DNA from: Anaerolineaceae bacterium
Lineage (GTDB): Bacteria; Chloroflexota; Anaerolineae; Anaerolineales; Anaerolineaceae
NCBI GenBank assembly: GCA_016841445.1
Contig: JAENZD010000001.1
Span: 1,178,001 to 1,242,000 of the forward strand
Direction of reading: 5' to 3'
Length of the DNA: 64,000 nucleotides
Part shown: positions 18,504 to 27,376 of the stretch, piece after piece
How positions within the stretch are numbered: position 1 is the first letter of the stretch
How the letters are laid out: each line of letters starts with the position of its first letter
Program-made: the position numbers and the translations under genes
The notes under the pieces: generated by a model
Database searches by the model: none
What the model was told of the DNA's origin: nothing
The model's input: the letters and a program-made list of their open reading frames with translations, nothing else

Positions 18504-20272
18504 TGACCGATAATAACATCGAAGAGATTTCAGAGTTCAGATTTGAAACAAAATATAAAACCAATCAAAAAACTGAATTGCTCTGGATCCTTTCACATGC
18601 CGTGCATCAATGGCCCTGGATTATTATGGCCTTATTCGGGGCAATCAGTAATGCAGCCTTAGCCAGTATTGTTCCTATTTACATCGGCCGTGCATTCAAT
18701 GAAATTGTTAATCCGCCTACACCTCTGGCGCTTATTGGTCGTTTTGCACTGATCATCGGAATTTCGCAAGTTGTTAGGGGTTTTCTGCAATTCTGTCGCA
18801 ATTTTGGGTTTGAAATCATCGCACAAAATATCGAAAAGTACGTCAGACAAGAACTTTACGTCAACTTACTTGGGAAAAGCATGACATTTCACAATCTCCA
18901 ATCCGTTGGGGATTTAATGGCTCGAGCAACCAATGATGTGCGAGAAGTCAATTATATGTTCAGCCCGGGGTTCAACCTGGTTTTTGGTTCACTCAATTTT
19001 TTATTCATTCCCTTAATTGTAGGGCCAACTTATCATATCGCACTCATTGCAACCCCTGCAGCATTTATCTTTCTCTATGTCCTTGCTTTATGGCACTACC
19101 TTAAAATCTTGAACCCCGTTACAAATACAGTACGGTCTACCTTTGGACAATTGAACAGTCGATTAGCTGAAGCGATCGATGGGGTTGAAATTGTCAAAGG
19201 TACCGCACAGGAAGATGCGGAAATAGAACGATTTCGCAAAAATGCGGTTGATTACAGAGATTCATCGATCAACCAGGGGGATATCGAGAGCCGTTTTCTA
19301 CCCATGCTACTTCTTGGAATCACAATGGCGGTTGGTCTTGCCCATGCTCTACTGTTATTCCAGCAAGGTTTGATCTCTATTGGAGATGTTATTGCCTATT
19401 TTGGTACACTTTCTATGCTTGGATTCCCGACTTTTATCTCATTATTTGCATACTCTCAGATCTCATTAGGCTTTGCTGGTGCAAGGCGAATCCTGGAGCT
19501 GATCAAGACGGAAAACAAACTCGACCAAAATGTTGAAGGTTTTGCTCAACCGATTAAGGGTGAAATAGAATTCCGTGATGTTTGTTTTGGATATAATGAC
19601 GATGAACCGGTCTTACAGAATATCAATTTTAAAATTAAGCCTGGCCAAACCGTGGCAATTGTCGGTCAAACCGGATCAGGCAAAACCTCACTTGTAAAAC
19701 TGATCAATCGAACATTTGATGTAGATTCCGGGGAAGTCTTTATTGATGGTGTAAATGTCAAGGATTGGTATCTTGAATCATTGCGGAATCAGATATCCAT
19801 TATTGAACAAGATGTCTTTCTGTTCTCACGCACGATTGCAGAAAATATCGCGTTTGGGAAGCAGGACGCGACAAAAGAGGAGATCATTGAAGCTGGAAAA
19901 GAAGCCCAAGCCCATGATTTCATTATGAGTTTTGAAAACGGATACGACACCATCATCGGTGAAAGAGGAACAACCCTATCAGGCGGCCAGCGTCAGCGAC
20001 TGGCACTTGCCAGGGCTTTCATGACATCTCCCAGAATATTGATTCTGGATGATTCTACAAGCGCAATTGACAGCGAAACAGAAGATCGCATACAGCAAGC
20101 CATATTCAGGGCTGCTGAAGGTAGAACCACGCTGCTCATCACCCACAGGCTATCGCAAATTCGATGGGCAAATCTCATTGTGGTCATGCGCAAAGGTAAA
20201 GTGTCAGCGGTTGGGACACATGAAGAGCTTATGCAATCATCAAAATCATACCAAAGAATTTTTAGCGAGTAA
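18503..20272 (+). CDS. ABC exporter half-transporter, non-catalytic Walker B partner
   Basis: The 589-residue protein has a six-helix exporter membrane domain (about 30-330) and a C-terminal nucleotide-binding domain. That domain carries Walker A GQTGSGKTS (from 388), signature LSGGQRQ (from 492) and Walker B ILILDDS. The residue after the Walker B Asp516 is Asp517, where catalytic proteins have Glu, so its own ATP site should hydrolyse poorly. Its signature is intact and would serve the partner's site. It overlaps tex by one base and lies two bases before the second half-transporter, so the two form a heterodimer. The substrate is unknown, and drugs or lipids are typical of such pairs. Confidence 0.92.
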   Translation: MTDNNIEEISEFRFETKYKTNQKTELLWILSHAVHQWPWIIMALFGAISNAALASIVPIYIGRAFNEIVNPPTPLALIGRFALIIGISQVVRGFLQFCRNFGFEIIAQNIEKYVRQELYVNLLGKSMTFHNLQSVGDLMARATNDVREVNYMFSPGFNLVFGSLNFLFIPLIVGPTYHIALIATPAAFIFLYVLALWHYLKILNPVTNTVRSTFGQLNSRLAEAIDGVEIVKGTAQEDAEIERFRKNAVDYRDSSINQGDIESRFLPMLLLGITMAVGLAHALLLFQQGLISIGDVIAYFGTLSMLGFPTFISLFAYSQISLGFAGARRILELIKTENKLDQNVEGFAQPIKGEIEFRDVCFGYNDDEPVLQNINFKIKPGQTVAIVGQTGSGKTSLVKLINRTFDVDSGEVFIDGVNVKDWYLESLRNQISIIEQDVFLFSRTIAENIAFGKQDATKEEIIEAGKEAQAHDFIMSFENGYDTIIGERGTTLSGGQRQRLALARAFMTSPRILILDDSTSAIDSETEDRIQQAIFRAAEGRTTLLITHRLSQIRWANLIVVMRKGKVSAVGTHEELMQSSKSYQRIFSE

Positions 20273-20274
20273 TT

Positions 20275-22092
20275 ATGGGTTTCTTTTCAGGCTTGGACGC
20301 AGAAAAATATGACAGGCAGTATTCAGATAAACGTCTATTTCAACGGATTTTTGCATATTTTAAACCACAATCAAAAAAGCTGATCGTTGTTGGTGTAACT
20401 ATCATTATTCGAGCAATCATGGAAGCCTTCTCCCCAGTAATTGTCGCACGGGGATTGGACCGGGTCACACAAGAAACGATTGATACACAGTTCATTTTCG
20501 TTCTTTCAGGTATCATTCTCCTGGTTGGAATCATAAGTTGGTTAGCAAACTTGCTGCGAAGACGTTATTCTGCAAGGACGATCGCAGACCTGATCAGACA
20601 GCTTTCGACCGATGCGTTCCAGGCATCCGTCCGGCAGGACTTATCTTTTCATGATACTTTCAAATCCGGGAAGATCGTATCAAGAATCACGTCTGATACA
20701 AGAGAGTTCGGCCAATTGATCACGTTGTCAACAGATGTCATCATGCAGTTGATTTCATCTATCATCATTGCCGTTATCCTGCTGCAAACAGAATGGCGTT
20801 TAGCCATCGCCGTATTCCTGCTCGTTCCTTTACTCTATCTATTAGTGATGCAGTATCGTCAGGCGGCACGCAAAGTTACCCGTGAGGGGATGCGTGCAAT
20901 GGCCAACGTTAATTCGACAATCAAAGAAACTGTCTCCGGGATTGCTATTGCCAAGAATTTTCGCCAAGAGAACACCATCTATGAAGAATTTCAAGAAGCG
21001 AACCAAGCATCTTTCAAAGTCAATATTCGACGGGGGTTTATCCTTTCAATCGTATTCCCTATCCTGCGTACGGTTGGCGGGATTGCCACAGCACTTCTAG
21101 TCTATTTTGGGGCATTGACCGTTACTCAAGGCTTTGTGACTGCAGGCTCGTGGTATTTATTTCTATCCACATTGGATGGTTTCCTCTTCCCAGTCATGAG
21201 TGTGACTTCATTCTGGACCCAGGTTCAGACCGGTTTATCAGCTGCCGAGCGTATTTTTGCATTAATTGATGCCGAGCACTCCGTTCAGCAATCGGATGAA
21301 GTAATACCCGGGGATCTCAGGGGACAAATTGATATGGTCAACGTCTGCTTTAGGTACACTCCCGAAGAAATCGTTTTGAATAATTTTTCACTGCATATCG
21401 ACCCAGGTGAGACCCTTGCCCTCGTTGGGCACACTGGCGCGGGTAAAACATCCATCGGAAGGTTGATCTCCCGGTTTTATGAGTACCAGGAAGGTGAAAT
21501 CTTACTCGATGGGATCGACATCCGGACGTTCAACCTGGTTGCCATGAGACGGCAGATGGGTATAGTTTCCCAGGTACCTTTCTTGTTTTCCGGAACAATT
21601 GAAGAGAATATCCGATATGGTTGTCCTGTGTGTTCTCGAAGCGAGATTCTACGAATCAGCAATGAAATTGGTAAGGGTGAATGGCTTGAGACATTGCCAA
21701 ATGGATTGAACACAGAGGTTGGTGAGCGCGGCTCGCAGCTATCAATGGGTCAGCGCCAAATGGTAGCTCTATTACGGGTTCTCGTCCAAAAACCATCGAT
21801 CTTCATACTGGATGAGGCTACTGCCAGTATTGACCCCTTTACGGAAAAGCAGATCCAAGCTGCTTTAGATTTAATACTATCCGAAACAACCAGTATTTTG
21901 ATTGCTCACCGTCTCTCAACCGTAAGATCTGCTGACCGAATCCTGGTCATGCAGCAAGGAGAGATTATTGAAGAGGGGAATCACCAGGCATTATTGGATC
22001 GGGGGGAGCACTACGCAGACCTTTACAATACGTATTTCAGGCACCAATCGTTGGATTACATTGAAGAAGCTAAAAAATTCGCAAAGAAGTGA
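20275..22092 (+). CDS. ABC exporter half-transporter, catalytic partner
   Basis: The 605-residue protein has a membrane domain (about 35-330) and a nucleotide-binding domain with Walker A GHTGAGKTS (from 385) and an intact Walker B LDE (D513, E514). The signature is altered to LSMGQRQ (from 489). The degenerate signature would face the Walker A/B of the preceding protein, which lacks the catalytic Glu. The two defects therefore fall in the same composite site, as in asymmetric heterodimeric exporters of the TM287/288 and BmrCD kind. This makes co-evolution as one heterodimer very likely. A sterol-desaturase-family gene converges on it. Confidence 0.92.
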   Translation: MGFFSGLDAEKYDRQYSDKRLFQRIFAYFKPQSKKLIVVGVTIIIRAIMEAFSPVIVARGLDRVTQETIDTQFIFVLSGIILLVGIISWLANLLRRRYSARTIADLIRQLSTDAFQASVRQDLSFHDTFKSGKIVSRITSDTREFGQLITLSTDVIMQLISSIIIAVILLQTEWRLAIAVFLLVPLLYLLVMQYRQAARKVTREGMRAMANVNSTIKETVSGIAIAKNFRQENTIYEEFQEANQASFKVNIRRGFILSIVFPILRTVGGIATALLVYFGALTVTQGFVTAGSWYLFLSTLDGFLFPVMSVTSFWTQVQTGLSAAERIFALIDAEHSVQQSDEVIPGDLRGQIDMVNVCFRYTPEEIVLNNFSLHIDPGETLALVGHTGAGKTSIGRLISRFYEYQEGEILLDGIDIRTFNLVAMRRQMGIVSQVPFLFSGTIEENIRYGCPVCSRSEILRISNEIGKGEWLETLPNGLNTEVGERGSQLSMGQRQMVALLRVLVQKPSIFILDEATASIDPFTEKQIQAALDLILSETTSILIAHRLSTVRSADRILVMQQGEIIEEGNHQALLDRGEHYADLYNTYFRHQSLDYIEEAKKFAKK

Positions 22093-22162
22093 TCATTTTG
22101 GACGAATTTTATGCATCCTAATAATAAAATTTCGGGAACTACGAATTAACTAAAAAATTCGT

Positions 22163-22792
22163 TTATTCCTTTGGCATCGTTCCAAAAACATAATCCCAAA
22201 TTGGACTTGTCACGCCAAAACGCATATTCGGAGTCTGAAAATGATGGTGCATATGCTGCTGCCTAACCAACCGGAGATACCCTTTCTTCATAGATATGTG
22301 GTGTGTGCTGTAATGCAGCATATCATAAATAACATAGCCAAAAATAAAACCGGAAAATACGGGTGAAATCCACAATTGTAATGAAAAAATTAAGCCAAAG
22401 AACAGATAAAAAAGACCAAAAAAAACTGCTGCTAAGGGAATGCTGACTGCTGGTGGCATCACCAAACGGGTTTTTATTCTCGGTTGTTCATGGTGGATCC
22501 CGTGGAACAAGAACGATAATCGTTCCTGCCAGGGTGTTTTTGCAGGAAAATGAAAAACAAAACGGTGCAAAGAGTATTCTGCCAGGGTCCAGAAGAATAA
22601 ACCAAGAACAAATCCAGCAAATAAGATACTCAGTGAAGTATTTGATGTGATACTGAGAAAAAGGAAAATTCCAACAACTGGAAGCCAGATCACAAGAATT
22701 GCAATCGGGCTAATATGGGTAAAAAATTCCAATAAATCAGATTTAAACAGACGGATCGGCTCATCACTTGTATTTATTTTTATTTTTGCCAT
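22163..22792 (-). CDS. Sterol desaturase / fatty acid hydroxylase superfamily membrane protein
   Basis: The 209-residue protein has about four membrane helices. It carries the histidine clusters of the di-iron family: HRFVFH, HGIHH, HYSTHH and HMHHH. Known relatives hydroxylate fatty acyl chains or carotenoids using O2. In a presumably anaerobic host the real electron acceptor or substrate is unclear. GGAGAG lies four bases before the ATG. The gene stands alone on the - strand between the ABC exporter and the glycine-cleavage operon, with no obvious transcriptional partner. Confidence 0.87.
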   Translation of the reverse strand: MAKIKINTSDEPIRLFKSDLLEFFTHISPIAILVIWLPVVGIFLFLSITSNTSLSILFAGFVLGLFFWTLAEYSLHRFVFHFPAKTPWQERLSFLFHGIHHEQPRIKTRLVMPPAVSIPLAAVFFGLFYLFFGLIFSLQLWISPVFSGFIFGYVIYDMLHYSTHHISMKKGYLRLVRQQHMHHHFQTPNMRFGVTSPIWDYVFGTMPKE

Positions 22793-22963
22793 GTTTCTCT
22801 CCTGTCAATTGCTTTGTTCTGTTAATTTACTTCGGTTAGAAAAATAAGTGTGTTTTTTTTAACATGCATGAAGCGCTAGCAATAATTTCCGCAATTAACG
22901 TGTTTTTATAATTTCGTTTCTTAGATTCTATTCCATTCTAACTTGATGAATTAATATCTATCC

Positions 22964-22992
22964 TTGACATTCTAGAAGTGTGATTTTAGAAT
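22964..22992 (+). promoter_or_regulatory. Promoter of the gcv operon
   Basis: TTGACA (22964-22969) and TAGAAT (22987-22992) are separated by 17 bases, giving a start near 23000, about 20 bases before the glycine aptamer. The 400-base gap between the desaturase gene and gcvH is otherwise filled by the riboswitch. Between 22793 and 22963 I see only A/T-rich sequence. Confidence 0.8.
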
Positions 22993-23018
22993 CTTATTAC
23001 AAATCGTTTTATGTTAAT

Positions 23019-23113
23019 GGGAAGAGTCCGGATAAAATCGGCACCGAAGGGGCAAGGTTACTGCAACCGAATCTCTCAGGTAAAAAGACCTGTTAAACAG
23101 ACACCTCTGGAAA
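23019..23113 (+). promoter_or_regulatory. Glycine riboswitch (single aptamer)
   Basis: The hallmark conserved pieces appear in order: GGGAAGAGTCCGG, then CGGCACCGAAGGGGCAA, then CCGAATCTCTCAGGTAAAA and GACACCTCTGGAA. This is the gcvT-type glycine aptamer, and it lies in the leader of gcvH-gcvPA-gcvPB, which it should control in response to glycine. Only one full aptamer is visible. Downstream, CTGGA/TCCAG and an imperfect hairpin at about 23118-23140 could form the expression platform. There is no clear U-tract terminator, so translational control or activation is possible. Confidence 0.93.
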
Positions 23114-23192
23114 TCCAGCGGTTTTTCAAGAATCGCCATCTTAACAGAGAACCCCTATTACTTACTGAATAATTTAATAAAGGAGTGGATTA

Positions 23193-23585
23193 ATGAAAAC
23201 ACCTGAAGGTTTAAAATACGCTAAGACAGATGAATGGGTCAAAGTTGAGGGTGAGGAAGCAACAATCGGTATATCCGACTACGCCCAGGATCAGCTTTCT
23301 GATGTGGTTTATGTTGAGTTGATGGTTGACGAAGGTGACTCTGTCAGTAAAGGCGACGCTGTTGCTACCATTGAATCGGTAAAAGCAGCCGCAGACGTGA
23401 ACTTTCCTGTTTCAGGCACAATCATTGCGATTAACGAAGATTTAGCAGAGACACCCGAAGTCATTAACAGCGATCCATATGAAGCGGGTTGGATGGTAAA
23501 GATCAAATTGGACGATCCTTCTGAACTTGATGATTTGATGACTGCAGGCGCGTACGAATCCTATAATGTAGAGCGTGAGGGATAA
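23193..23585 (+). CDS. gcvH: Glycine cleavage system H protein
   Basis: The 130-residue carrier protein shuttles the aminomethyl group on a lipoyl arm between the P, T and L proteins. The lipoyl site is the lysine in IESVKAAADV, and GDSVSKGDAVATIES precedes it as usual. AAAGGAG lies before the ATG. It is the first gene behind the glycine riboswitch, and gcvPA starts three bases after its stop. Confidence 0.97.
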   Translation: MKTPEGLKYAKTDEWVKVEGEEATIGISDYAQDQLSDVVYVELMVDEGDSVSKGDAVATIESVKAAADVNFPVSGTIIAINEDLAETPEVINSDPYEAGWMVKIKLDDPSELDDLMTAGAYESYNVEREG

Positions 23586-23588
23586 TCA

Positions 23589-24944
23589 ATGTTTACCCCT
23601 CATACCCCACAAGAAATTGAAGATATGCTTAATGCGATTGGGGTTGGGTCAATTGAGGAATTATTTGTAAAGGTTCCGGAGAAACATCGTTTCCCGGAAC
23701 TTAATCTTCCTGAGCCCCTTACCGAAATGGAGATTGCTGCGGAGCTCAAGGAAATCGCTTCAGCTAACGCCTCAACAGATGAATTCATTTCTTTCTTAGG
23801 AGCAGGAGCGTATGACCATTACATTCCTGCGGCTGTTGATATGCTCCTTAGAAGAGGAGAATTTTATACTGCCTATACGCCCTACCAACCCGAAATATCA
23901 CAGGGTACGCTACAAGCAATATTCGAGTTCCAATCTTTAATGAGCGAACTGACAGGAATGGACGTCAGCAATGCCTCCCATTACGATGGGGCAACAGCAG
24001 CAGCTGAAGCAGCGAATTTGGCATATCACTTTTTCCGCGGTAAACGCAAGAAGGTCATTCTTTCAAGGGCTGTCAACCCCCAATACCGTCAGACCATCCG
24101 CACCTATATGCAGGGACTTGAAGAAGTTGAAGTGTTGGGCGATAACACCGATAAGGGAAAAGATGTCTATTCCGAGGAATTTCTATCGCTGATCGACAAC
24201 GATACTGCAATTGTGATCGTTCAGTATCCGGATTTCTTCGGGAGAGTCATTGACTACACGAAATTAGTCAATATTGTTCACGAGCAAGGGGCTTTGATTG
24301 CTTTCGTTTTCAATCCAACCGCACTTGGTTTGCTAAAACCACCCGGTGAATTTGGCGCAGATATCGCAGTTGGTGATGGTCAGCCACTGGGAATTCCGCT
24401 GTCCTATGGTGGCCCTTACCTTGGAATCTTTACAACCAAAGAAAAATATGTCCGTAAGTTGGCCGGTCGTTTAGTTGGTGAAACGGTTGACGAATCAGCA
24501 AATAGAGCCTACGTTCTAACGTTAACTGCCCGTGAACAGCACATCCGGCGCGAAAAATCCACATCAAATATCTGCACCAACCAGGGATTAATGGCGCTGG
24601 CAGCAACCATTTACCTCAGCTTGCTTGGGAAAAACGGGTTCAAACAGGTTGCCAATCTCTGCTACCAGAAAGCACATTATGCTGCTGAGAAAATCTCAGC
24701 TCTGGATGGCTATGAAGTTGTTTTTAAAGATACGCCTTTTTTCCATGAGTTTGTCGTCCAGACCCCCAAACCAGTCGGTCAGATCAATTTGCATCTTCAG
24801 AATCATTGGATTTTAGGCGGGTTCAACCTCAGCGAGGATTATCCTGAAATGGAAAACCAGATGCTGGTAGCCGTCACTGAAAAGATCACAAAAGAAGATA
24901 TTGACGAGTTCGTTGAAGCCCTCCAGGAGGACACCAATGACTGA
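23589..24944 (+). CDS. gcvPA: Glycine dehydrogenase (decarboxylating) subunit 1
   Basis: This is the N-terminal half of the split P protein, which decarboxylates glycine and passes the aminomethyl group to GcvH. The 451-residue length fits the split form. Visible are FLGAGAYDHYIPAAVD, TAYTPYQPEISQGTLQ, DGATAAAEAA and STSNICTNQGLMALAA. This subunit lacks the PLP lysine, which lies in GcvPB. The gene overlaps gcvPB by eight bases, giving strong translational coupling and equal amounts of the two chains. Confidence 0.96.
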   Translation: MFTPHTPQEIEDMLNAIGVGSIEELFVKVPEKHRFPELNLPEPLTEMEIAAELKEIASANASTDEFISFLGAGAYDHYIPAAVDMLLRRGEFYTAYTPYQPEISQGTLQAIFEFQSLMSELTGMDVSNASHYDGATAAAEAANLAYHFFRGKRKKVILSRAVNPQYRQTIRTYMQGLEEVEVLGDNTDKGKDVYSEEFLSLIDNDTAIVIVQYPDFFGRVIDYTKLVNIVHEQGALIAFVFNPTALGLLKPPGEFGADIAVGDGQPLGIPLSYGGPYLGIFTTKEKYVRKLAGRLVGETVDESANRAYVLTLTAREQHIRREKSTSNICTNQGLMALAATIYLSLLGKNGFKQVANLCYQKAHYAAEKISALDGYEVVFKDTPFFHEFVVQTPKPVGQINLHLQNHWILGGFNLSEDYPEMENQMLVAVTEKITKEDIDEFVEALQEDTND

Positions 24945-26394
24945 AAAAACGATTTATGAGCTCTCTCAACCTGGACGGGTTGGTGTAACTTTTCCTGAAC
25001 CCGATGTACCCTTAACCCCATCCCCGATGGGTTTTGAGCGTGAACATCTAAACCTGCCTGAACTTTCCGAATTGGATGTCATCCGCCATTTCACAAACTT
25101 ATCTAAATTGAATTATTCAATTAACAGCGGATTTTATCCGCTGGGTTCCTGTACGATGAAATACAACCCTAAAATCAATGAGGAAGCCGCCCGTATGCCT
25201 GGTTTGGCAAATACACATCCTTTTCAACCGATTGTCAGCGTCCAGGGGAACTTGTATATCATGTACCAACTGCAGGAATGGCTGCAGGAGATCAGCGGTT
25301 TTCACCGTGTCTGCCTGACCCCAGCGGCCGGTGCCCAGGGTGAGTTGGTTGGGGCATTGATCATAAAAAACTATCATCAAAAGAATAATGATACAAAACG
25401 TGTCAAGATTTTGATCCCCGATTCAGCACATGGCACTAACCCTGCGACTTCATCCATGAGTGGTTTCAATGTTGTCCCATTACAGTCGGATGAGCGAGGA
25501 AATGTAGACATTCAGGCACTGAAATCTGAATGCGACGAGACATTAGCCGGTCTAATGCTGACAAATCCCAATACATTGGGATTATTTGATGAAAACGTTG
25601 AAGAGGTTATCCAACTGGTACACAGTGCTGGTGGCCTGGTCTATGGCGATGGAGCTAACTTAAACGCACTTCTGGGCATCGTCCGTCCAGGTGATCTCGG
25701 GTTCGATGTGATGCATTTCAACCTGCATAAGACGTTCTCGACACCCCACGGTGGTGGCGGTCCCGGCTCTGGTCCTGTTGGCGTGGCTGAACATCTTAAC
25801 GACTATTTACCGGGTCCGATCGTCACCATCATCGAAGAAGGCGATGAAGAGTCACCCCCATTCTTTGGTTTTTACTGGCCAGAGAAAACCGTCGGCCGCA
25901 TGAAAGCTTTTTACGGGCATTTCGGCATGCTGATTCGAGCTTACACGTACATTGCAATGCATGGTGGAAAAGGATTGCGGAATATCGCTGAGATGGCTGT
26001 CCTGAATGCCAATTACCTGAAGTCTCAAATCAAAGAGGACTATACCCTCCCCTATGATCGTACCTGTATGCATGAATTCGTTGTGGAGGGTAGTTGGGAT
26101 AAAGTGCCCGCTGTCCATGCCCTGGATATCAGCAAGCGTTTGATGGATTATGGATTCCACCCACCTACAAACTATTTTCCATTGATCGTTCATGAAGCAT
26201 TGATGATTGAACCAACAGAAACTGAATCAAAGCAAACACTCGATGCATTTGCTAAAGCGATGAAATCTATTGCCAAAGAAGCAAGAGAAAATCCAGATCT
26301 ACTGCATGGTGCACCTTTTACAACACCGATCCGGCGATGTGACGAGGTCAAAGCTGCCCGCGATCTTGTACTTTGCTGCTGGATACCAGATTAA
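24937..26394 (+). CDS. gcvPB: Glycine dehydrogenase (decarboxylating) subunit 2
   Basis: This is the C-terminal, PLP-binding half of the split P protein. The start is ATG 24937 (485 residues), with AGGAGG just upstream. The longer in-frame start at 24901 has no site. The PLP lysine is in LHKTFSTPHGGGGPG (K265). Other motifs are YPLGSCTMKYNPK, HGTNPATS and DGANLNALLG. It closes the operon, and a 12-bp hairpin follows. gcvT and the dihydrolipoamide dehydrogenase gene are not in this operon or window. Confidence 0.96.
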   Translation: MTEKTIYELSQPGRVGVTFPEPDVPLTPSPMGFEREHLNLPELSELDVIRHFTNLSKLNYSINSGFYPLGSCTMKYNPKINEEAARMPGLANTHPFQPIVSVQGNLYIMYQLQEWLQEISGFHRVCLTPAAGAQGELVGALIIKNYHQKNNDTKRVKILIPDSAHGTNPATSSMSGFNVVPLQSDERGNVDIQALKSECDETLAGLMLTNPNTLGLFDENVEEVIQLVHSAGGLVYGDGANLNALLGIVRPGDLGFDVMHFNLHKTFSTPHGGGGPGSGPVGVAEHLNDYLPGPIVTIIEEGDEESPPFFGFYWPEKTVGRMKAFYGHFGMLIRAYTYIAMHGGKGLRNIAEMAVLNANYLKSQIKEDYTLPYDRTCMHEFVVEGSWDKVPAVHALDISKRLMDYGFHPPTNYFPLIVHEALMIEPTETESKQTLDAFAKAMKSIAKEARENPDLLHGAPFTTPIRRCDEVKAARDLVLCCWIPD

Positions 26395-26417
26395 AAATAT
26401 TTGATAATTTAATGAGC

Positions 26418-26445
26418 GCAGCGACGTTGCACACAACGTCGCTGC
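26418..26445 (+). terminator. Strong hairpin after gcvPB, between convergent genes
   Basis: GCAGCGACGTTG (26418-26429) pairs perfectly over 12 bases with CAACGTCGCTGC (26434-26445) around a CACA loop. It is followed by a mixed A/T run rather than a pure U-tract. It lies between the gcv operon and xth, which is on the other strand, and can serve both. Confidence 0.72.
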
Positions 26446-26503
26446 ATTATATTAATTCCTCGAGATATTGTTTTGTATTTTCCCCTAATGTTTATAAAGA
26501 AAA

Positions 26504-27268
26504 TTACGACCTCAATATCAAGCTTACCGGACAGTGATCTGAACCCATAATATTGCCGTGGATGACGACGTCGTCTACCCTTTCCATCAAAGGTTTTGAT
26601 ACCAGGAAATAATCCAGACGCCATCCAACATCTCTCGCTCGTGAATTAAACCGGTATGTCCACCATGTATACTTCTCGCGCTCAGGGTAAAGTTCCCGGA
26701 ATGCATCAACAAATTGATGATCCAAATACTTGTCAATCCAGGCACGCTCCTCTGGCAGAAACCCGGTATTTTTCTCGTTTGACTTTGGATTGGCCAAATC
26801 GATTTCATTATGGGCTGTATTGAAATCACCCGTAATAATAATGTTTTCTCCACCCGTGTGAAGCTTGTCGCAAATTTCAAGCAGTTTTTCGTAAAACTCT
26901 AATTTATAAGAAACTCTTTTGTTTTCCTGCCCGCCGTTGGGAAAATAGATATTATACAGGTAAAAATCTTCGAATTGTGTACGAATAACTCGTCCTTCAA
27001 TATCAAATTTTTCGACACCTATACCTTTTTCAACATCCAGGGGCTGGTGTTTATGAAAAGTTACAACACCGCTGTATCCAGGACGCTCAGCAGGATTCCA
27101 GACGCCAGAAAAACCTTCGATATTCATTTCCTCATCACTAAGCTGCTCGGGTTTTGCTTTTATCTCCTGCAAGCAAAGGACATCGGGATCTACTTCCGGA
27201 ACCCAATTCAGAGCTTCTTTTCGAAGAATTGCTCGATAGCCATTGACATTCCATGTTGTGATCTTCAT
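26504..27268 (-). CDS. xth: Exodeoxyribonuclease III / AP endonuclease
   Basis: The enzyme cuts DNA at abasic sites and has 3'-5' exonuclease activity in base excision repair. The 254-residue protein has all family motifs: TWNVNGYRA, LCLQEIK (catalytic Glu), IYFPNGGQ, ITGDFNTAH, the WRLDYFLVS region and the final GSDHCPVSL with the catalytic His. The ATG is preceded by GGGAG. It is a single gene facing the gcv operon. Confidence 0.95.
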   Translation of the reverse strand: MKITTWNVNGYRAILRKEALNWVPEVDPDVLCLQEIKAKPEQLSDEEMNIEGFSGVWNPAERPGYSGVVTFHKHQPLDVEKGIGVEKFDIEGRVIRTQFEDFYLYNIYFPNGGQENKRVSYKLEFYEKLLEICDKLHTGGENIIITGDFNTAHNEIDLANPKSNEKNTGFLPEERAWIDKYLDHQFVDAFRELYPEREKYTWWTYRFNSRARDVGWRLDYFLVSKPLMERVDDVVIHGNIMGSDHCPVSLILRS

Positions 27269-27376
27269 TCACACTCCCTTTCATTGACTAAGTACCCTGT
27301 GGTAAACTTGTAGGTTGTAACCCAACTGCATTTAGGGTAATTTTACCTAGATCGATACAATTTACAAAGTGATTTT

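Noticed and set aside
23114-23160. A second glycine aptamer
   Set aside because: The conserved aptamer core blocks are not repeated; only short hairpins are visible.
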